DNA of 33,715 bases from an uncultured Cycloclasticus sp. (GTDB lineage Bacteria; Pseudomonadota; Gammaproteobacteria; Methylococcales; Cycloclasticaceae): the NCBI GenBank assembly GCA_913057515.1, contig CAJXOJ010000022.1:1-33715 (forward strand), read 5' to 3'. The notes below the pieces were generated by a model. The model was not told the origin of the DNA. It searched no databases and was given only the letters and a program-made list of their open reading frames with translations. The stretch's first letter is position 1. The number at the start of each line of letters is the position of its first letter. Made by a program: the position numbers and the translations under genes. Shown piece by piece: positions 1 to 7,229 of this stretch.

Positions 1-46
1 AGATAGCGTAGCGTCTCGTGGGCTCGGAGATGTGTATAAGAGACAG
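1..46 (+). other. Illumina Nextera adapter and index (artefact)
   Basis: Bases 13-46 match the Nextera Read 2 transposase adapter, ending in the Tn5 mosaic end (AGATGTGTATAAGAGACAG, 28-46). Before it, AGAT plus AGCGTAGC (5-12) match the end of the P7 oligo and an 8-base i7 index; from memory this is index N709. This is library sequence left on the contig end. Genomic sequence starts at 47. Confidence 0.96.
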
Positions 47-48
47 CT

Positions 49-110
49 TTTAGGGAGTGCATAAACTATTTACACCTCGCCTTTAGGGAGGGTAAAAACT
101 ACTCATTTCC
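49..110. repeat. Two imperfect copies of a 33-bp unit
   Basis: TTTAGGGAG occurs at 49-57 and 82-90. Each copy is followed at similar spacing by a TAAACTA/AAAACTA core and a CCTCGC box. The first copy contains AAACTATTTA (63-72), which recurs at 326-335 and 396-405, linking this block to the larger repeats downstream. It may be part of an origin or operator array. Confidence 0.6.
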
Positions 111-111
111 T

Positions 112-131
112 CGCGCGTGCGCGCGTATGTG
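112..131. repeat. Alternating pyrimidine-purine tract
   Basis: Twenty bases of strictly alternating pyrimidine and purine, mostly CG and TG steps. Related tracts lie at 245-254, 301-316 and 371-386. Read on the minus strand they share a TACGCGC...CGCGAGG pattern. Such tracts can adopt Z-DNA; here they recur beside AAACTATTTA boxes. Confidence 0.6.
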
Positions 132-298
132 TCCTGAAGCAAGCTGCCGCCTGCCACCCAAGGAGTAACGACTGCCTATTACACATGCCGCAACATTGAG
201 ATGCTAAAGATAAAACATTAGTGCAACCTTAGTGTTGCTTCCTTCGCGTGCGTACTACGCAATTCGTCGGTACTACCCGCAACCTCCCCGTGCTGTTC

Positions 299-438
299 CT
301 CGCGCGCCCGCGCGTACTTGTGAGGAAACTATTTAATCTTGCCGTAAACTTGCCGTTATCTGTCACCCCTCGCGTGCGTGCGCGTAGTTGCCACTAAACT
401 ATTTACCCTTACCGTGAAGTTACCGTTCTATGCTCGTT
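299..438. repeat. About 70-bp imperfect tandem repeat, iteron-like
   Basis: Two units of about 70 bp start near 299 and 369. Each has, in order, a CG-alternating tract (301-316; 371-386), AAACTATTTA (326-335; 396-405) and a pair of short repeats. On the minus strand the pairs read ACGGTAACTTCACGGTAAG and ACGGCAAGTTTACGGCAAG, that is ACGGYAA repeated at 11-12 bp, about one helical turn. Phased short repeats beside AT-rich boxes resemble replication-initiator iterons or a regulator array. The position, beyond the end of the putative replication operon, suits an origin, but no DnaA box was identified. Confidence 0.65.
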
Positions 439-440
439 TA

Positions 441-717
441 ACCGTGTTGCGGTCTTGTTGCTACCCAGCATTACAAAGCGTACTCATTTAAGCAGTTCAA
501 AGACCAAGGTTTATAAATTACTTAGGCAACCGGCGACCCATCAACCTTGTGGTAATCTTGTGGTCTACATGGGCTTCGTTTATGGCTGAATAATTACTTA
601 GTACGAAAACGCACCAGAACCGCCCCCCAATACCCCCCCCTTATCATGGGCTTTGTTTCGTCACTAATGTCTACAATTGTGAACAACCTACAAATAGATG
701 TGCGGTATAAATTAAAG
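441..717. other. Non-coding stretch with C-runs
   Basis: No convincing gene on either strand. It contains AATTACTTAG twice, a doubled CTTGTGGT, and two C-runs (6 and 8 cytosines) around 620-641. It follows the repeat block, downstream of the operon that ends at 718. Confidence 0.4.
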
Positions 718-1101
718 TTAGGTTTTGTTAGGTTCGCATGGACTTAGTTTGCGCCATCCTTTTTTAAAACCATTCAGAGCAACCTTTTTCTTCCCTGCTG
801 CTGTTCGTGCGCCTGTACTTAAACCCCCATGAAATTTGCAGCGGCCGCTTGAATAAAGCGCACGTTGTTTGCATGGTGTACCGCTTCGAGTTTTTGCGCC
901 ACATTGCCAGTCATGCAAATGTTGCGGGAATGGTGTATTTGGATTACCTGCCTTCCAGTAGGCAATATACTCTTTGCGCTTTTCATCTTCTGTCATATCG
1001 TCCTCATCAATACCAACATTTACCAACACCTCTTGGGCTTTGTTTATTAACTCAAGTACTTTAGGTTCGTAATCAGCAAATCCTCTAGGTCTAGTACTCA
1101 T
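718..1101 (-). CDS. HGGxSTG-motif protein
   Basis: A 127-residue basic protein. The C-terminal half has Cys67, Cys77, Cys88 and His91 running into HGGLSTGAR (91-99) and a lysine-rich tail. This is the HGGxSTG pattern of small uncharacterised proteins common in phages and integrative elements. The Cys/His spacing suggests a small metal-binding fold, which is inference. ATG is preceded by AGGAAA at 6 bp and overlaps the TGA of the upstream gene (ATGA), so it is the last gene of the operon that starts at 3931. Function unknown; DNA binding is plausible. Confidence 0.8.
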   Translation of the reverse strand: MSTRPRGFADYEPKVLELINKAQEVLVNVGIDEDDMTEDEKRKEYIAYWKAGNPNTPFPQHLHDWQCGAKTRSGTPCKQRALYSSGRCKFHGGLSTGARTAAGKKKVALNGFKKGWRKLSPCEPNKT

Positions 1102-1493
1102 GCGCTTTTCCTGTTTTGCATCCTAGCTCGACTCAATCTTTCTTTCGCAACAACAAGAGCTTCAGCACTTAATTGTCGTTTCAATCTCAGTCCTAGTAGG
1201 CGGCCGTTTGTGAGAATTAAATCCTTATCCCTTGTCTTGGTATAAGCTTCACCGTTTAATACCGTAAAAGGGCGTTCTACAGTACCTTTTATGCCAGCAA
1301 CGATGCTATTTAGCCTTCGCGCCCCCAATCCTTTAGCTAAATCCCTTGGATTGCATAGCCACAGGTCAATTACACCTTCATCTACACTCACCTTGCAGAA
1401 TTTCCCAATCAACTGAAACTCATCACCTTCATTAACAATCGCAGTCTTAGATATTTTTTGATTGAAGAAATTGTATAGCTCTGATTTAGTCAT
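1098..1493 (-). CDS. Hypothetical protein, element operon
   Basis: A 131-residue protein of no recognised family: an acidic first half, then an Arg/Lys-rich C-terminus (about residues 103-131) that could contact nucleic acid. Its start has a strong AAGGAG at 7 bp, and the first codons overlap the end of the polymerase-like gene by 8 bp, so the two are translationally coupled. It overlaps the next gene by 4 bp. The tight coupling suggests an accessory role in replication or its control; nothing in the sequence fixes it. Confidence 0.75.
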   Translation of the reverse strand: MTKSELYNFFNQKISKTAIVNEGDEFQLIGKFCKVSVDEGVIDLWLCNPRDLAKGLGARRLNSIVAGIKGTVERPFTVLNGEAYTKTRDKDLILTNGRLLGLRLKRQLSAEALVVAKERLSRARMQNRKSA

Positions 1494-2898
1494 CCTTTAT
1501 CTCCTTAGTTACCTTCATGTTGAAATTAGTTTGTTGCGCTATCGCTTTCTCAAGCACGCTCACGTCTAAAACTTGATAGCTGTACACCGCGTCATGCACT
1601 TGCAGTGGGTAATCATCAAAGCAATCACTCATCGCATCCCTTGCCAGCCTTTCATCCATTGCTAACAGGTGAAATAAGACGGTGTTCTGCTCTTTTTCGT
1701 ATGTACTACCTTCTCCCTGTTTTTGCTCCATTAAGCGTTTCGCATACTCATAATCTTTAGGACGGTGTAGCTTGGCTTGTGCAATAACTGATGCGCCAAT
1801 CTGCTTTGCTTCTTTCGCATAAACATCAAGCTCAGGGATTGAATTCTTACCGCCAAACGCAATCGCATTCATGGCACGCTTGATGGTTGGATAAGTTTTG
1901 CCAGCGCTTGATGCCAAATCCTTTCGATACTGTTTTGGGTTGGCTATAAATTTGCGGTACTCGGCTGATTCGATAGATTGATCACATCGAGTAATGGCGA
2001 TTGATTGAAAACAGGCGGTCACGTCATAGCCGATTAAACCGGCACATAGCCGTGTCTTGCTACCTAATGAAACAATCGTGCCGTAAACGCGACTTCTATT
2101 TTCAGTATCACTAGCTGAAGGCTTGCAATCGTCTTGCATAAGAATGTAGCCGTCACGGATTCCAATGCAACGACTAAGCAATAATTTAACGTCATGTGTC
2201 TTTATGTGTACTAGGTCGGCAACCGCAACCTTGTAGTCGTGTACCTCGTTACAGTCTGGATGTGATAGCTGGCCGAATAACCGAATGGCCTCGCCCCAAA
2301 TTGCTGCACTGTGAAAAGTTGTGGTGTAACTAAAACACTTCTCTTCGCACTTATAGTTACCCGTGCGGGTAAACCACAGTCCAAAGTGCCCCTCTTCGCG
2401 TAACCTTCTTAATGGCACAAAACGACTGCTGATCCCCCTGCGCTTTTGATTGCTATTTTCAACACGAATCATCACATTAGTGAAGTCATGTCCAAAACTG
2501 AATGCGTTATTGCAACGATTGGACGAGTTGATTTCACCAAGACTGCGTACGATTGAGCCTATCAAGACGCATAAACAACTAAACAAGGTGCCGTCGCCAA
2601 ACCGCCCCAACGACTCACTTCTCATGTTTGTAGATTCGGTATAAAGTGCCCGTCTTTTGGGTAACATAATAGTAGTGTTATATGCTTCCGAGAACGTGCG
2701 CACTTTCTGTCTGTTTTGTAGCGTTTTTAGAGAAAAAGCCGGATCTTTTTCCAATTTACGCTCTACAGTTCTTCGTGATATTCCTGTCATTTTGCTGATT
2801 GTTGTGTGAGTTATCGGCATACATAAGCCGGCAAGCGTTTCCACCGACTCAACGATTTGTTGCTGTTGGATTGCTGCTTTTTCTGCACGTTTACCCAC
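1486..2898 (-). CDS. Putative replication protein with polymerase-like motifs
   Basis: A 470-residue protein starting at GTG; an in-frame stop lies five codons upstream, so the start cannot move back. Residues about 31-50 form a helix-turn-helix (TISKMTGISRRTVERKL). The C-terminal half carries three motifs in the order of a family A/T7-type polymerase palm: GYDVTACFQSI (290-300, Asp292 as motif A), KRAMNAIAFGG (340-350, motif B-like), and QVHDAVYS (433-440, Asp436 as motif C). This arrangement recalls the TV-Pol family described from bacterial mobile elements and viruses, but no exonuclease or helicase domain is seen. A replicase or primase-polymerase of the element is the best guess. Its place in an operon with Rha and AlpA-like regulators fits replication. 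Confidence 0.6.
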   Translation of the reverse strand: MGKRAEKAAIQQQQIVESVETLAGLCMPITHTTISKMTGISRRTVERKLEKDPAFSLKTLQNRQKVRTFSEAYNTTIMLPKRRALYTESTNMRSESLGRFGDGTLFSCLCVLIGSIVRSLGEINSSNRCNNAFSFGHDFTNVMIRVENSNQKRRGISSRFVPLRRLREEGHFGLWFTRTGNYKCEEKCFSYTTTFHSAAIWGEAIRLFGQLSHPDCNEVHDYKVAVADLVHIKTHDVKLLLSRCIGIRDGYILMQDDCKPSASDTENRSRVYGTIVSLGSKTRLCAGLIGYDVTACFQSIAITRCDQSIESAEYRKFIANPKQYRKDLASSAGKTYPTIKRAMNAIAFGGKNSIPELDVYAKEAKQIGASVIAQAKLHRPKDYEYAKRLMEQKQGEGSTYEKEQNTVLFHLLAMDERLARDAMSDCFDDYPLQVHDAVYSYQVLDVSVLEKAIAQQTNFNMKVTKEIKDD

Positions 2899-3032
2899 CT
2901 TGATTGATTGTTATTCGGGGGTGGTGGGTTCGCAGCCATGCCTAGAACACTGATAAGTGACTAGGTATAATGGATGTGCGAATGCTCGGTTTATCCCCCC
3001 TTGTGCTGATGGGGCGGCTTTGAAAAACATAA

Positions 3033-3719
3033 CTAAGCAGCGTTACGTTTATCTACCTCGATTAAATCAGCCAAGTCATGCACCTTTGTACGACATCGCT
3101 GATAAATATTTTTGTACGCCAAACCCACGTTCATCCCTTCTATCAGTGTTCTAGCTACCAGTAACTCAGCAGTTGCGACAAGGTGTAGTTGCTCTTCAGA
3201 TGCGGTCTCACGGTCGTCTATTTGGAGTGCGTTGTTCACCATCTTTGTTAATATCGAATAACCGCGTAATGGGTAATTGCTTGAGCCTTGATTGCCCGCG
3301 TAATCCAGAAACGTTTGTATTGCACCTGTTTGAGTATGGCGTGTTAATTTACCCAGCTCTCTACGTTCCTGCCATTCAACTTTTGCATGATTTTCGTCAA
3401 CGATTGCTTGCTTACGCCTGAGATTAGAAAAGGCAGTGACAAGCTGATGTTTAAAATCGACAACCTTTTCGCTATTTTTGCTCAGCGTAAGGATAAAAGT
3501 AGCTTGGTCTTCATTAAGTAAAACTACTTTTTTCTGCCCATTAGGTGACATTTCAAATGTTACCTGACCAAAAGTTGATAGCCGCGCCTTATGCTTACGG
3601 ATTAACGCTGATATAGCTCTATTCTCCACGCCAATGCTCTTAGCAATTAATGCCGAACTAATGCGCTGCTCACCTTCGACATTAACTAAGAACGAGCCAG
3701 TTATTGGTAGCATGCTCAT
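3033..3719 (-). CDS. Rha-family (pRha) phage regulatory protein
   Basis: A 228-residue protein. Residues about 18-100 match the layout of the Rha regulatory domain: SSALIAKSIGVENRAISALI, then a strand-rich stretch, then LNEDQATFILTLS and VVDFKHQLVTAF. The C-terminal part (about 100-228) is mostly helical with no recognised domain. Rha proteins occur in lambdoid prophages and satellites and interfere with phage growth in some hosts. ATG has GGTGAG at 5 bp and overlaps the upstream AlpA-like gene by 4 bp. A 134-bp gap separates it from the polymerase-like gene downstream. Confidence 0.8.
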   Translation of the reverse strand: MSMLPITGSFLVNVEGEQRISSALIAKSIGVENRAISALIRKHKARLSTFGQVTFEMSPNGQKKVVLLNEDQATFILTLSKNSEKVVDFKHQLVTAFSNLRRKQAIVDENHAKVEWQERRELGKLTRHTQTGAIQTFLDYAGNQGSSNYPLRGYSILTKMVNNALQIDDRETASEEQLHLVATAELLVARTLIEGMNVGLAYKNIYQRCRTKVHDLADLIEVDKRNAA

Positions 3720-3931
3720 GACTCACCGCCTTCAACGGCATTGAAGCTATGCTTTGCTAAATACCTTTCTAAGTCCGAACGACTGTATAAAACTTTCTTA
3801 CCTAATTTTTGGTAAGGAACGTTATTCTCACCAGTTGATCGCCATTTTGCGAGTGTCTTAACAGACGTACACAAAAATATAGCCGCCACTAAAGGTGGCA
3901 TTAAATCTTGAGTATTTTGTTTGTTTTCCAT
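3716..3931 (-). CDS. AlpA/excisionase-like helix-turn-helix protein
   Basis: A 71-residue protein with a MerR/AlpA-type winged helix (HTH_17 type) at about residues 12-63, ending in GKKVLYSRSDLERYL, the usual wing of this fold. Such proteins act as excisionases or activate integrase transcription in P4-like elements. ATG has AAAGG at 8 bp. It is the first gene of the operon that continues into rha and the polymerase-like gene, and the DNA just upstream carries nested inverted repeats (3933-3994). An excisionase role is likely but not shown. Confidence 0.8.
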   Translation of the reverse strand: MENKQNTQDLMPPLVAAIFLCTSVKTLAKWRSTGENNVPYQKLGKKVLYSRSDLERYLAKHSFNAVEGGES

Positions 3932-3932
3932 G

Positions 3933-3994
3933 AAAGTAACCTTTAGTAAGCCTGCGCCATGTGGCAGGATTAATGGTTACTTTAGAGAATCTCT
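3933..3994. promoter_or_regulatory. Nested inverted repeats upstream of AlpA-like gene
   Basis: A perfect 9-bp inverted repeat, AAAGTAACC (3933-3941) with GGTTACTTT (3975-3983), encloses a second one, CCTGC (3951-3955) with GCAGG (3964-3968). The palindrome AGAGAATCTCT (3984-3994) follows. The block covers the ribosome binding site and leader of the AlpA-like gene, so it may be an operator or a leader-RNA structure that controls the operon. Confidence 0.5.
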
Positions 3995-4020
3995 ACTAAG
4001 TTTAGAACGTGGGTAAAGAT

Positions 4021-4066
4021 GCTTATTTTATGCACTTACTGCCCGTCAGTTAATAAGCTTTTTTTT
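4021..4066 (+). terminator. Terminator-like hairpin with no upstream plus-strand gene
   Basis: GCTTATT (4021-4027) pairs with AATAAGC (4052-4058) and is followed by eight T (4059-4066). The loop is long (24 nt), so the hairpin is modest. No plus-strand gene precedes it; it could end a short antisense or small RNA from the 3.9-4.0 kb regulatory region, or be chance. Confidence 0.3.
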
Positions 4067-4071
4067 GACAT

Positions 4072-4977
4072 CTATTGGGGGCGGCTGGGTCGTTTATTCC
4101 GTAATAAATTAGCTTCCTTTAGCTCTTTTCTCCAACCCTGAATTAACTTTTCAACACCCCGCTGTCCGATAGAATTATTTATCCCTTCAATGCTTAGAAA
4201 GTGATTTATTGCAGCTGACTTGCTACTGCCACGAAATACAGGGGTATTTTGAAGTGCTGTATACAAATTAAATACCAAAAGCCTCTCTTTTGCCGTGTCA
4301 TCATTCCGCTTTATTGGACTCCCTTGTCTTTCGCATGCATAAACAATCTTGTCTACGTGATCAGCAAACTTATATATCATATGAGGGGTTCGATCTATAC
4401 TCATTCTAGCAAAGGAGGGATACGTGGACTTGACCTCAAGTCGCAATGGACTGTCGAAATGGACTTGCAGCTCTTGCATTAAATCCTTAGCTTTCTGCAA
4501 TAGCTCCTTTTTTTCCTTTTGATATTGAATGATACTTTCAGCTGAGCCGCCGTAGTAATAAACCAAAAGTGCTTCAATTAACGGCTTTGAAGTTTCTGAG
4601 TAAGCCATCAGATTTTTTCTGCAATTCAACTTACCGATTAACCATCTAGGCTTATCATCCTTGTTGCTTTTAAGCTCAGTTAAAACTTCGTTTGTTTGGT
4701 GTTCCAACAAATCATCCGGGCTTTTATAGTTAAACCCTCGGTTTAAAGAGTCCATACCCAAGTGATAGACGTGCTGTCCATCCAGCCACAAACCAACTAC
4801 TGTTTTATTTAACTTAAGAGACGCCTCATGTCTTCGTTTGTTAATTTCTAATATCGCATCAGAAATTTCTGAGTATGAAGGCGGTAAATCCCTGAGTTTA
4901 TCTTCTAATTTATGAACATAAAGGCTTTCAAGTAACACAATGTATTCCTGAAACTCTTCCTTAGTTGGTACTGCCAT
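4072..4977 (-). CDS. Hypothetical protein of the integrative element
   Basis: A 301-residue protein of unknown family, mostly helical by composition. About residues 150-170 are a Lys/Glu-rich stretch likely to be a coiled coil, and the C-terminus is basic (KRPSRPQ). ATG at 4977 is preferred because GAGGG lies about 8 bp upstream; a TTG eight codons earlier (5001) has no such site. It stands between the toxin-antitoxin genes and the replication operon with separate spacing on both sides, so it is probably its own unit. No catalytic motif was recognised. Confidence 0.75.
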   Translation of the reverse strand: MAVPTKEEFQEYIVLLESLYVHKLEDKLRDLPPSYSEISDAILEINKRRHEASLKLNKTVVGLWLDGQHVYHLGMDSLNRGFNYKSPDDLLEHQTNEVLTELKSNKDDKPRWLIGKLNCRKNLMAYSETSKPLIEALLVYYYGGSAESIIQYQKEKKELLQKAKDLMQELQVHFDSPLRLEVKSTYPSFARMSIDRTPHMIYKFADHVDKIVYACERQGSPIKRNDDTAKERLLVFNLYTALQNTPVFRGSSKSAAINHFLSIEGINNSIGQRGVEKLIQGWRKELKEANLLRNKRPSRPQ

Positions 4978-5071
4978 ACGTCGTTCCCTCGTATCGTTCA
5001 AATAATAACCAAGTCAGGCTGGTGAACGTGTCCACCTTTTCGGGAGCTACCCTAGGCTTGGTTTAGTCGGT

Positions 5072-5305
5072 TTACTCTTTTGGCTTTATGCTACTTTCCA
5101 CTTCACTTAATGAGAATGTACGCTGTTTTCCGCTCTTAACTTGCTTAAGCGTTTGCTCTGCTAGGTACACGTCTTCAATGTCGTCTAGGTGTGTCTCAAT
5201 GGCTTCACGCATATAAAACGTGGCGGTTCTGCCTGTTTTTGCGGCAAGTTCTTGTAACCTTTCATATATATCATCGTCTAGCCTAATAGACGCTTGCTTA
5301 CTCAT
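5072..5305 (-). CDS. Ribbon-helix-helix protein (RelB/CopG-like antitoxin)
   Basis: A 77-residue protein starting SKQASIRLDDDIYERLQELA, the strand-helix pattern of ribbon-helix-helix DNA-binding antitoxins; the DUF6290 type fits. The acidic C-terminal part would normally wrap a RelE-like toxin, but no toxin gene follows it. It lies 17 bp after higA with a strong GAGAGGGG ribosome binding site, so it is expressed with higBA. It may be an orphan antitoxin or a third regulator of the locus. Confidence 0.8.
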   Translation of the reverse strand: MSKQASIRLDDDIYERLQELAAKTGRTATFYMREAIETHLDDIEDVYLAEQTLKQVKSGKQRTFSLSEVESSIKPKE

Positions 5306-5322
5306 GATATAACCCCTCTCAT

Positions 5323-5595
5323 TTACGCTATTGCCTGTATATCCTCAATATGCTCTGGGTGACATTTACTTAGGTCGTAGCTGCTTTGTAGGCTCACCCA
5401 ATAGTCAGGCGTGGTGTTGAAATATTTAGCCAATCTGAGCGCGGTATCAGGCGTTATTGAGCGTCTTTGCTTTAGAATCTCGCTCACCCTTGTAGCTGGC
5501 ATAAACGTGTCTTTAGCCAAGCGATAGGGGGTAATACTCATGTCCTCTAGCAGTTCTTGCAGAAACACGGCGGGGTGAAATGGATTGTTAATCAT
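5323..5595 (-). CDS. higA: HigA-family antitoxin
   Basis: A 90-residue Xre-type protein. The helix-turn-helix covers about residues 15-55 (TPYRLAKDTFMPATRVSEIL, then ITPDTALRLAKYF), followed by the TTPDYWVSLQ segment typical of the HigA/VapI group. It should bind and neutralise the HigB toxin encoded 11 bp upstream and repress the operon. GGAG lies 8 bp before the ATG. Gene order toxin-antitoxin is the usual one for higBA. Confidence 0.93.
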   Translation of the reverse strand: MINNPFHPAVFLQELLEDMSITPYRLAKDTFMPATRVSEILKQRRSITPDTALRLAKYFNTTPDYWVSLQSSYDLSKCHPEHIEDIQAIA

Positions 5596-5606
5596 AATAG
5601 TTACTC

Positions 5607-5888
5607 CTAGTGGTAGTCAGTTATCTCTACATTAAAAGCGTCACCATTCTTAAACTTAAAACACACGCGCCATTGTTTGTTTATACGTATGCTGTGTTGT
5701 CCTTTTCTGTCACCGCCTAATTTCTCAAGCTGATTGGATGAGGGCAACCTTAAGTCATCAAGATCATGGGCATTATCTAACTGTACTAAACGCATTAAGG
5801 CACGTGTTCTTATACTGCTGGGGAGTTTCTTAGAAAACTCACCCGCTGCTACCTTTTCGGTCAGCTTGTTAGCGTAGCTTTTAATCAT
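5607..5888 (-). CDS. higB: HigB-family toxin (RelE superfamily)
   Basis: A 93-residue RelE/HigB-type mRNA endonuclease; family members cut mRNA on the ribosome. The features are the LEKLGGDRKGQHSIRINKQW segment and the closing RVCFKF...VEITDYH strands. It is the first gene of a three-gene set with higA and a ribbon-helix-helix gene. No ribosome binding site precedes the ATG: the likely -10 box ends only 6 bp from it, so the transcript may be leaderless. Confidence 0.92.
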   Translation of the reverse strand: MIKSYANKLTEKVAAGEFSKKLPSSIRTRALMRLVQLDNAHDLDDLRLPSSNQLEKLGGDRKGQHSIRINKQWRVCFKFKNGDAFNVEITDYH

Positions 5889-5894
5889 ATTTAT

Positions 5895-5922
5895 ATATTA
5901 ACGCCATTCGTTATTAATGCAA
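5895..5922 (-). promoter_or_regulatory. Probable higBA promoter
   Basis: On the minus strand TTGCAT (-35; 5917-5922) and TAATAT (-10; 5895-5900) are separated by 16 bp. The spacer contains TAACG and CGTTA arms that could be an antitoxin operator. Transcription would start at or next to the higB ATG (5888). Confidence 0.55.
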
Positions 5923-5972
5923 GCCGTTATGCTAATTACTTCTTCCATCTTTAATACACTTTTTGTTGTTCG

Positions 5973-7160
5973 TTATCCGTGTAACTTGATTAGGTTATCT
6001 TTTTGGGTCACTCTTGCCTGAATATAACCAGCCACCTTGTTAATGGCTTCTCTTAGTGTCGCTTCTTCTGTAACGATATACCCGCCTGTCACGTCATTGG
6101 TTGTAACATGGTTCATTAGTCGTTTAATCATTGTTAAAGGGATGTTTACAGCTTCGGCAATGGTTGCAAAAGTGCGCCTGCAATCGTGTGGGCTAAATTC
6201 CACACCGCTTGCTTTAGTAACCACCTTCATTGGTTCGCGGGGATGCCGCATGTGCATTTCGGGCTCCCTACCAGAAAACACCCATTTATGATCACCTGTG
6301 AGCTTCTTTAAATTCTCAAGGTATTTAATTAACGGTGCTGGTATCGGTAGCCTGTGATTTGTACCATTTTTAGTATCTAGTAGCCTGATGTTTTTTGACT
6401 TTAAATCAACCTGTGCCCACTCCAGCGTTAAGGCCTCGCCACTACGGAACCCCATATATAGAATCATTAAAAAAAAGACTTTCGCCTTTTGGTTTGCCAA
6501 AGCCTCAACTGCTTCATGCCATGCCTGTAACTTATCACTTGGGATAACCCTGTCTTTACGATTACTCTTATGCCATAAGCGCGCCTTACTCAATATATTG
6601 GCTGGGTTTTCATCTATCATGCCCACTGCATTGGCATAGTTAAGCGTAAGGCGAAGAACTCTCATAGTTGTATTAGCGGTGGTTTTACCAGCTCGACTAA
6701 TTTTCTTGTGCCGTCTTAATATCATATCTTCGGTGATGCTGCTGACCGGCTTTGTTAACCAATCGCTAAAACCTCGCTTTAACTTATATCGGTAGTTTTC
6801 AATCGTGTAGGGCTTTAAGTCACGTTCTGATAAATACAGCTCAAGTACATCAGAAAGACTAGTCTTCTTTATTCTCTGTTTGCGTTTTTCAGCGGTTGGG
6901 TCAATGCCTGAATTAATAGCCGCTAATATGTTTTGAGCCTTCTTTCTTGCTTCAGTTACTGACATGTCGTTAGTGTTGGCTAGTGTTACACGTTGAGCAT
7001 TACCCTTGACGTACTTGAGCACCACAAATGATTTATTGCCAGTGCAACTCACTCGACAGGATAATTTTTTTACTTCGTTGTCATAATAATCAACACGACC
7101 TTTTTCGGGTATCGGTAACGCTTTGATTCGTGGCTGTGTGAATGTAATTCTTTTACTCAT
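5973..7160 (-). CDS. int: Tyrosine recombinase/integrase (DUF4102 arm domain)
   Basis: A 395-residue P4/CP4-57-type integrase. An N-terminal DUF4102 arm-binding domain (about 5-95) is followed by a SAM-like core-binding domain (100-190) and the catalytic domain. Catalytic residues are in place: Arg239 (GFRSGEAL), Lys264 (DTKNG), His325 and Arg328 (HDCRRTFAT), His351 (LMNHVT) and Tyr361 (GGYIV). ATG at 7160 is chosen because AAGGTGA lies 5 bp upstream; the GTG three codons earlier sits inside that site. It is transcribed away from the tRNA-Leu att fragment that it presumably uses. Confidence 0.95.
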   Translation of the reverse strand: MSKRITFTQPRIKALPIPEKGRVDYYDNEVKKLSCRVSCTGNKSFVVLKYVKGNAQRVTLANTNDMSVTEARKKAQNILAAINSGIDPTAEKRKQRIKKTSLSDVLELYLSERDLKPYTIENYRYKLKRGFSDWLTKPVSSITEDMILRRHKKISRAGKTTANTTMRVLRLTLNYANAVGMIDENPANILSKARLWHKSNRKDRVIPSDKLQAWHEAVEALANQKAKVFFLMILYMGFRSGEALTLEWAQVDLKSKNIRLLDTKNGTNHRLPIPAPLIKYLENLKKLTGDHKWVFSGREPEMHMRHPREPMKVVTKASGVEFSPHDCRRTFATIAEAVNIPLTMIKRLMNHVTTNDVTGGYIVTEEATLREAINKVAGYIQARVTQKDNLIKLHG

Positions 7161-7192
7161 TGTAATCACCTTCTGATGGGGCCGGAGTATCT

Positions 7193-7213
7193 CGGGTCAA
7201 TGCCGGGTCAATG
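7193..7213. repeat. Tandem CGGGTCAATG repeat in integrase leader
   Basis: CGGGTCAATG occurs at 7193-7202 and 7204-7213, a period of 11 bp. It lies between the predicted integrase promoter and its start codon, about 140 bp from the att core. It could be a pair of arm-type integrase sites or an operator. Confidence 0.5.
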
Positions 7214-7229
7214 ATTTCCAGTGATTATG

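Noticed and set aside
47..440. Repeat block considered as a CRISPR array
   Set aside because: The units are imperfect, differ in length and spacing, have no uniform spacers, and no cas gene is present.
2899..2940. ATG at 2940 opening a proline/asparagine-rich leader before the replicase
   Set aside because: It is out of frame with the replicase, ends after about 40 codons and has low-complexity composition; probably chance.
5002..5071. AACCAAG/CTTGGTT inverted repeat after the RHH gene as a terminator
   Set aside because: The arms are 41 bases apart and no proper T tract follows on the minus strand, although a small inner hairpin exists.
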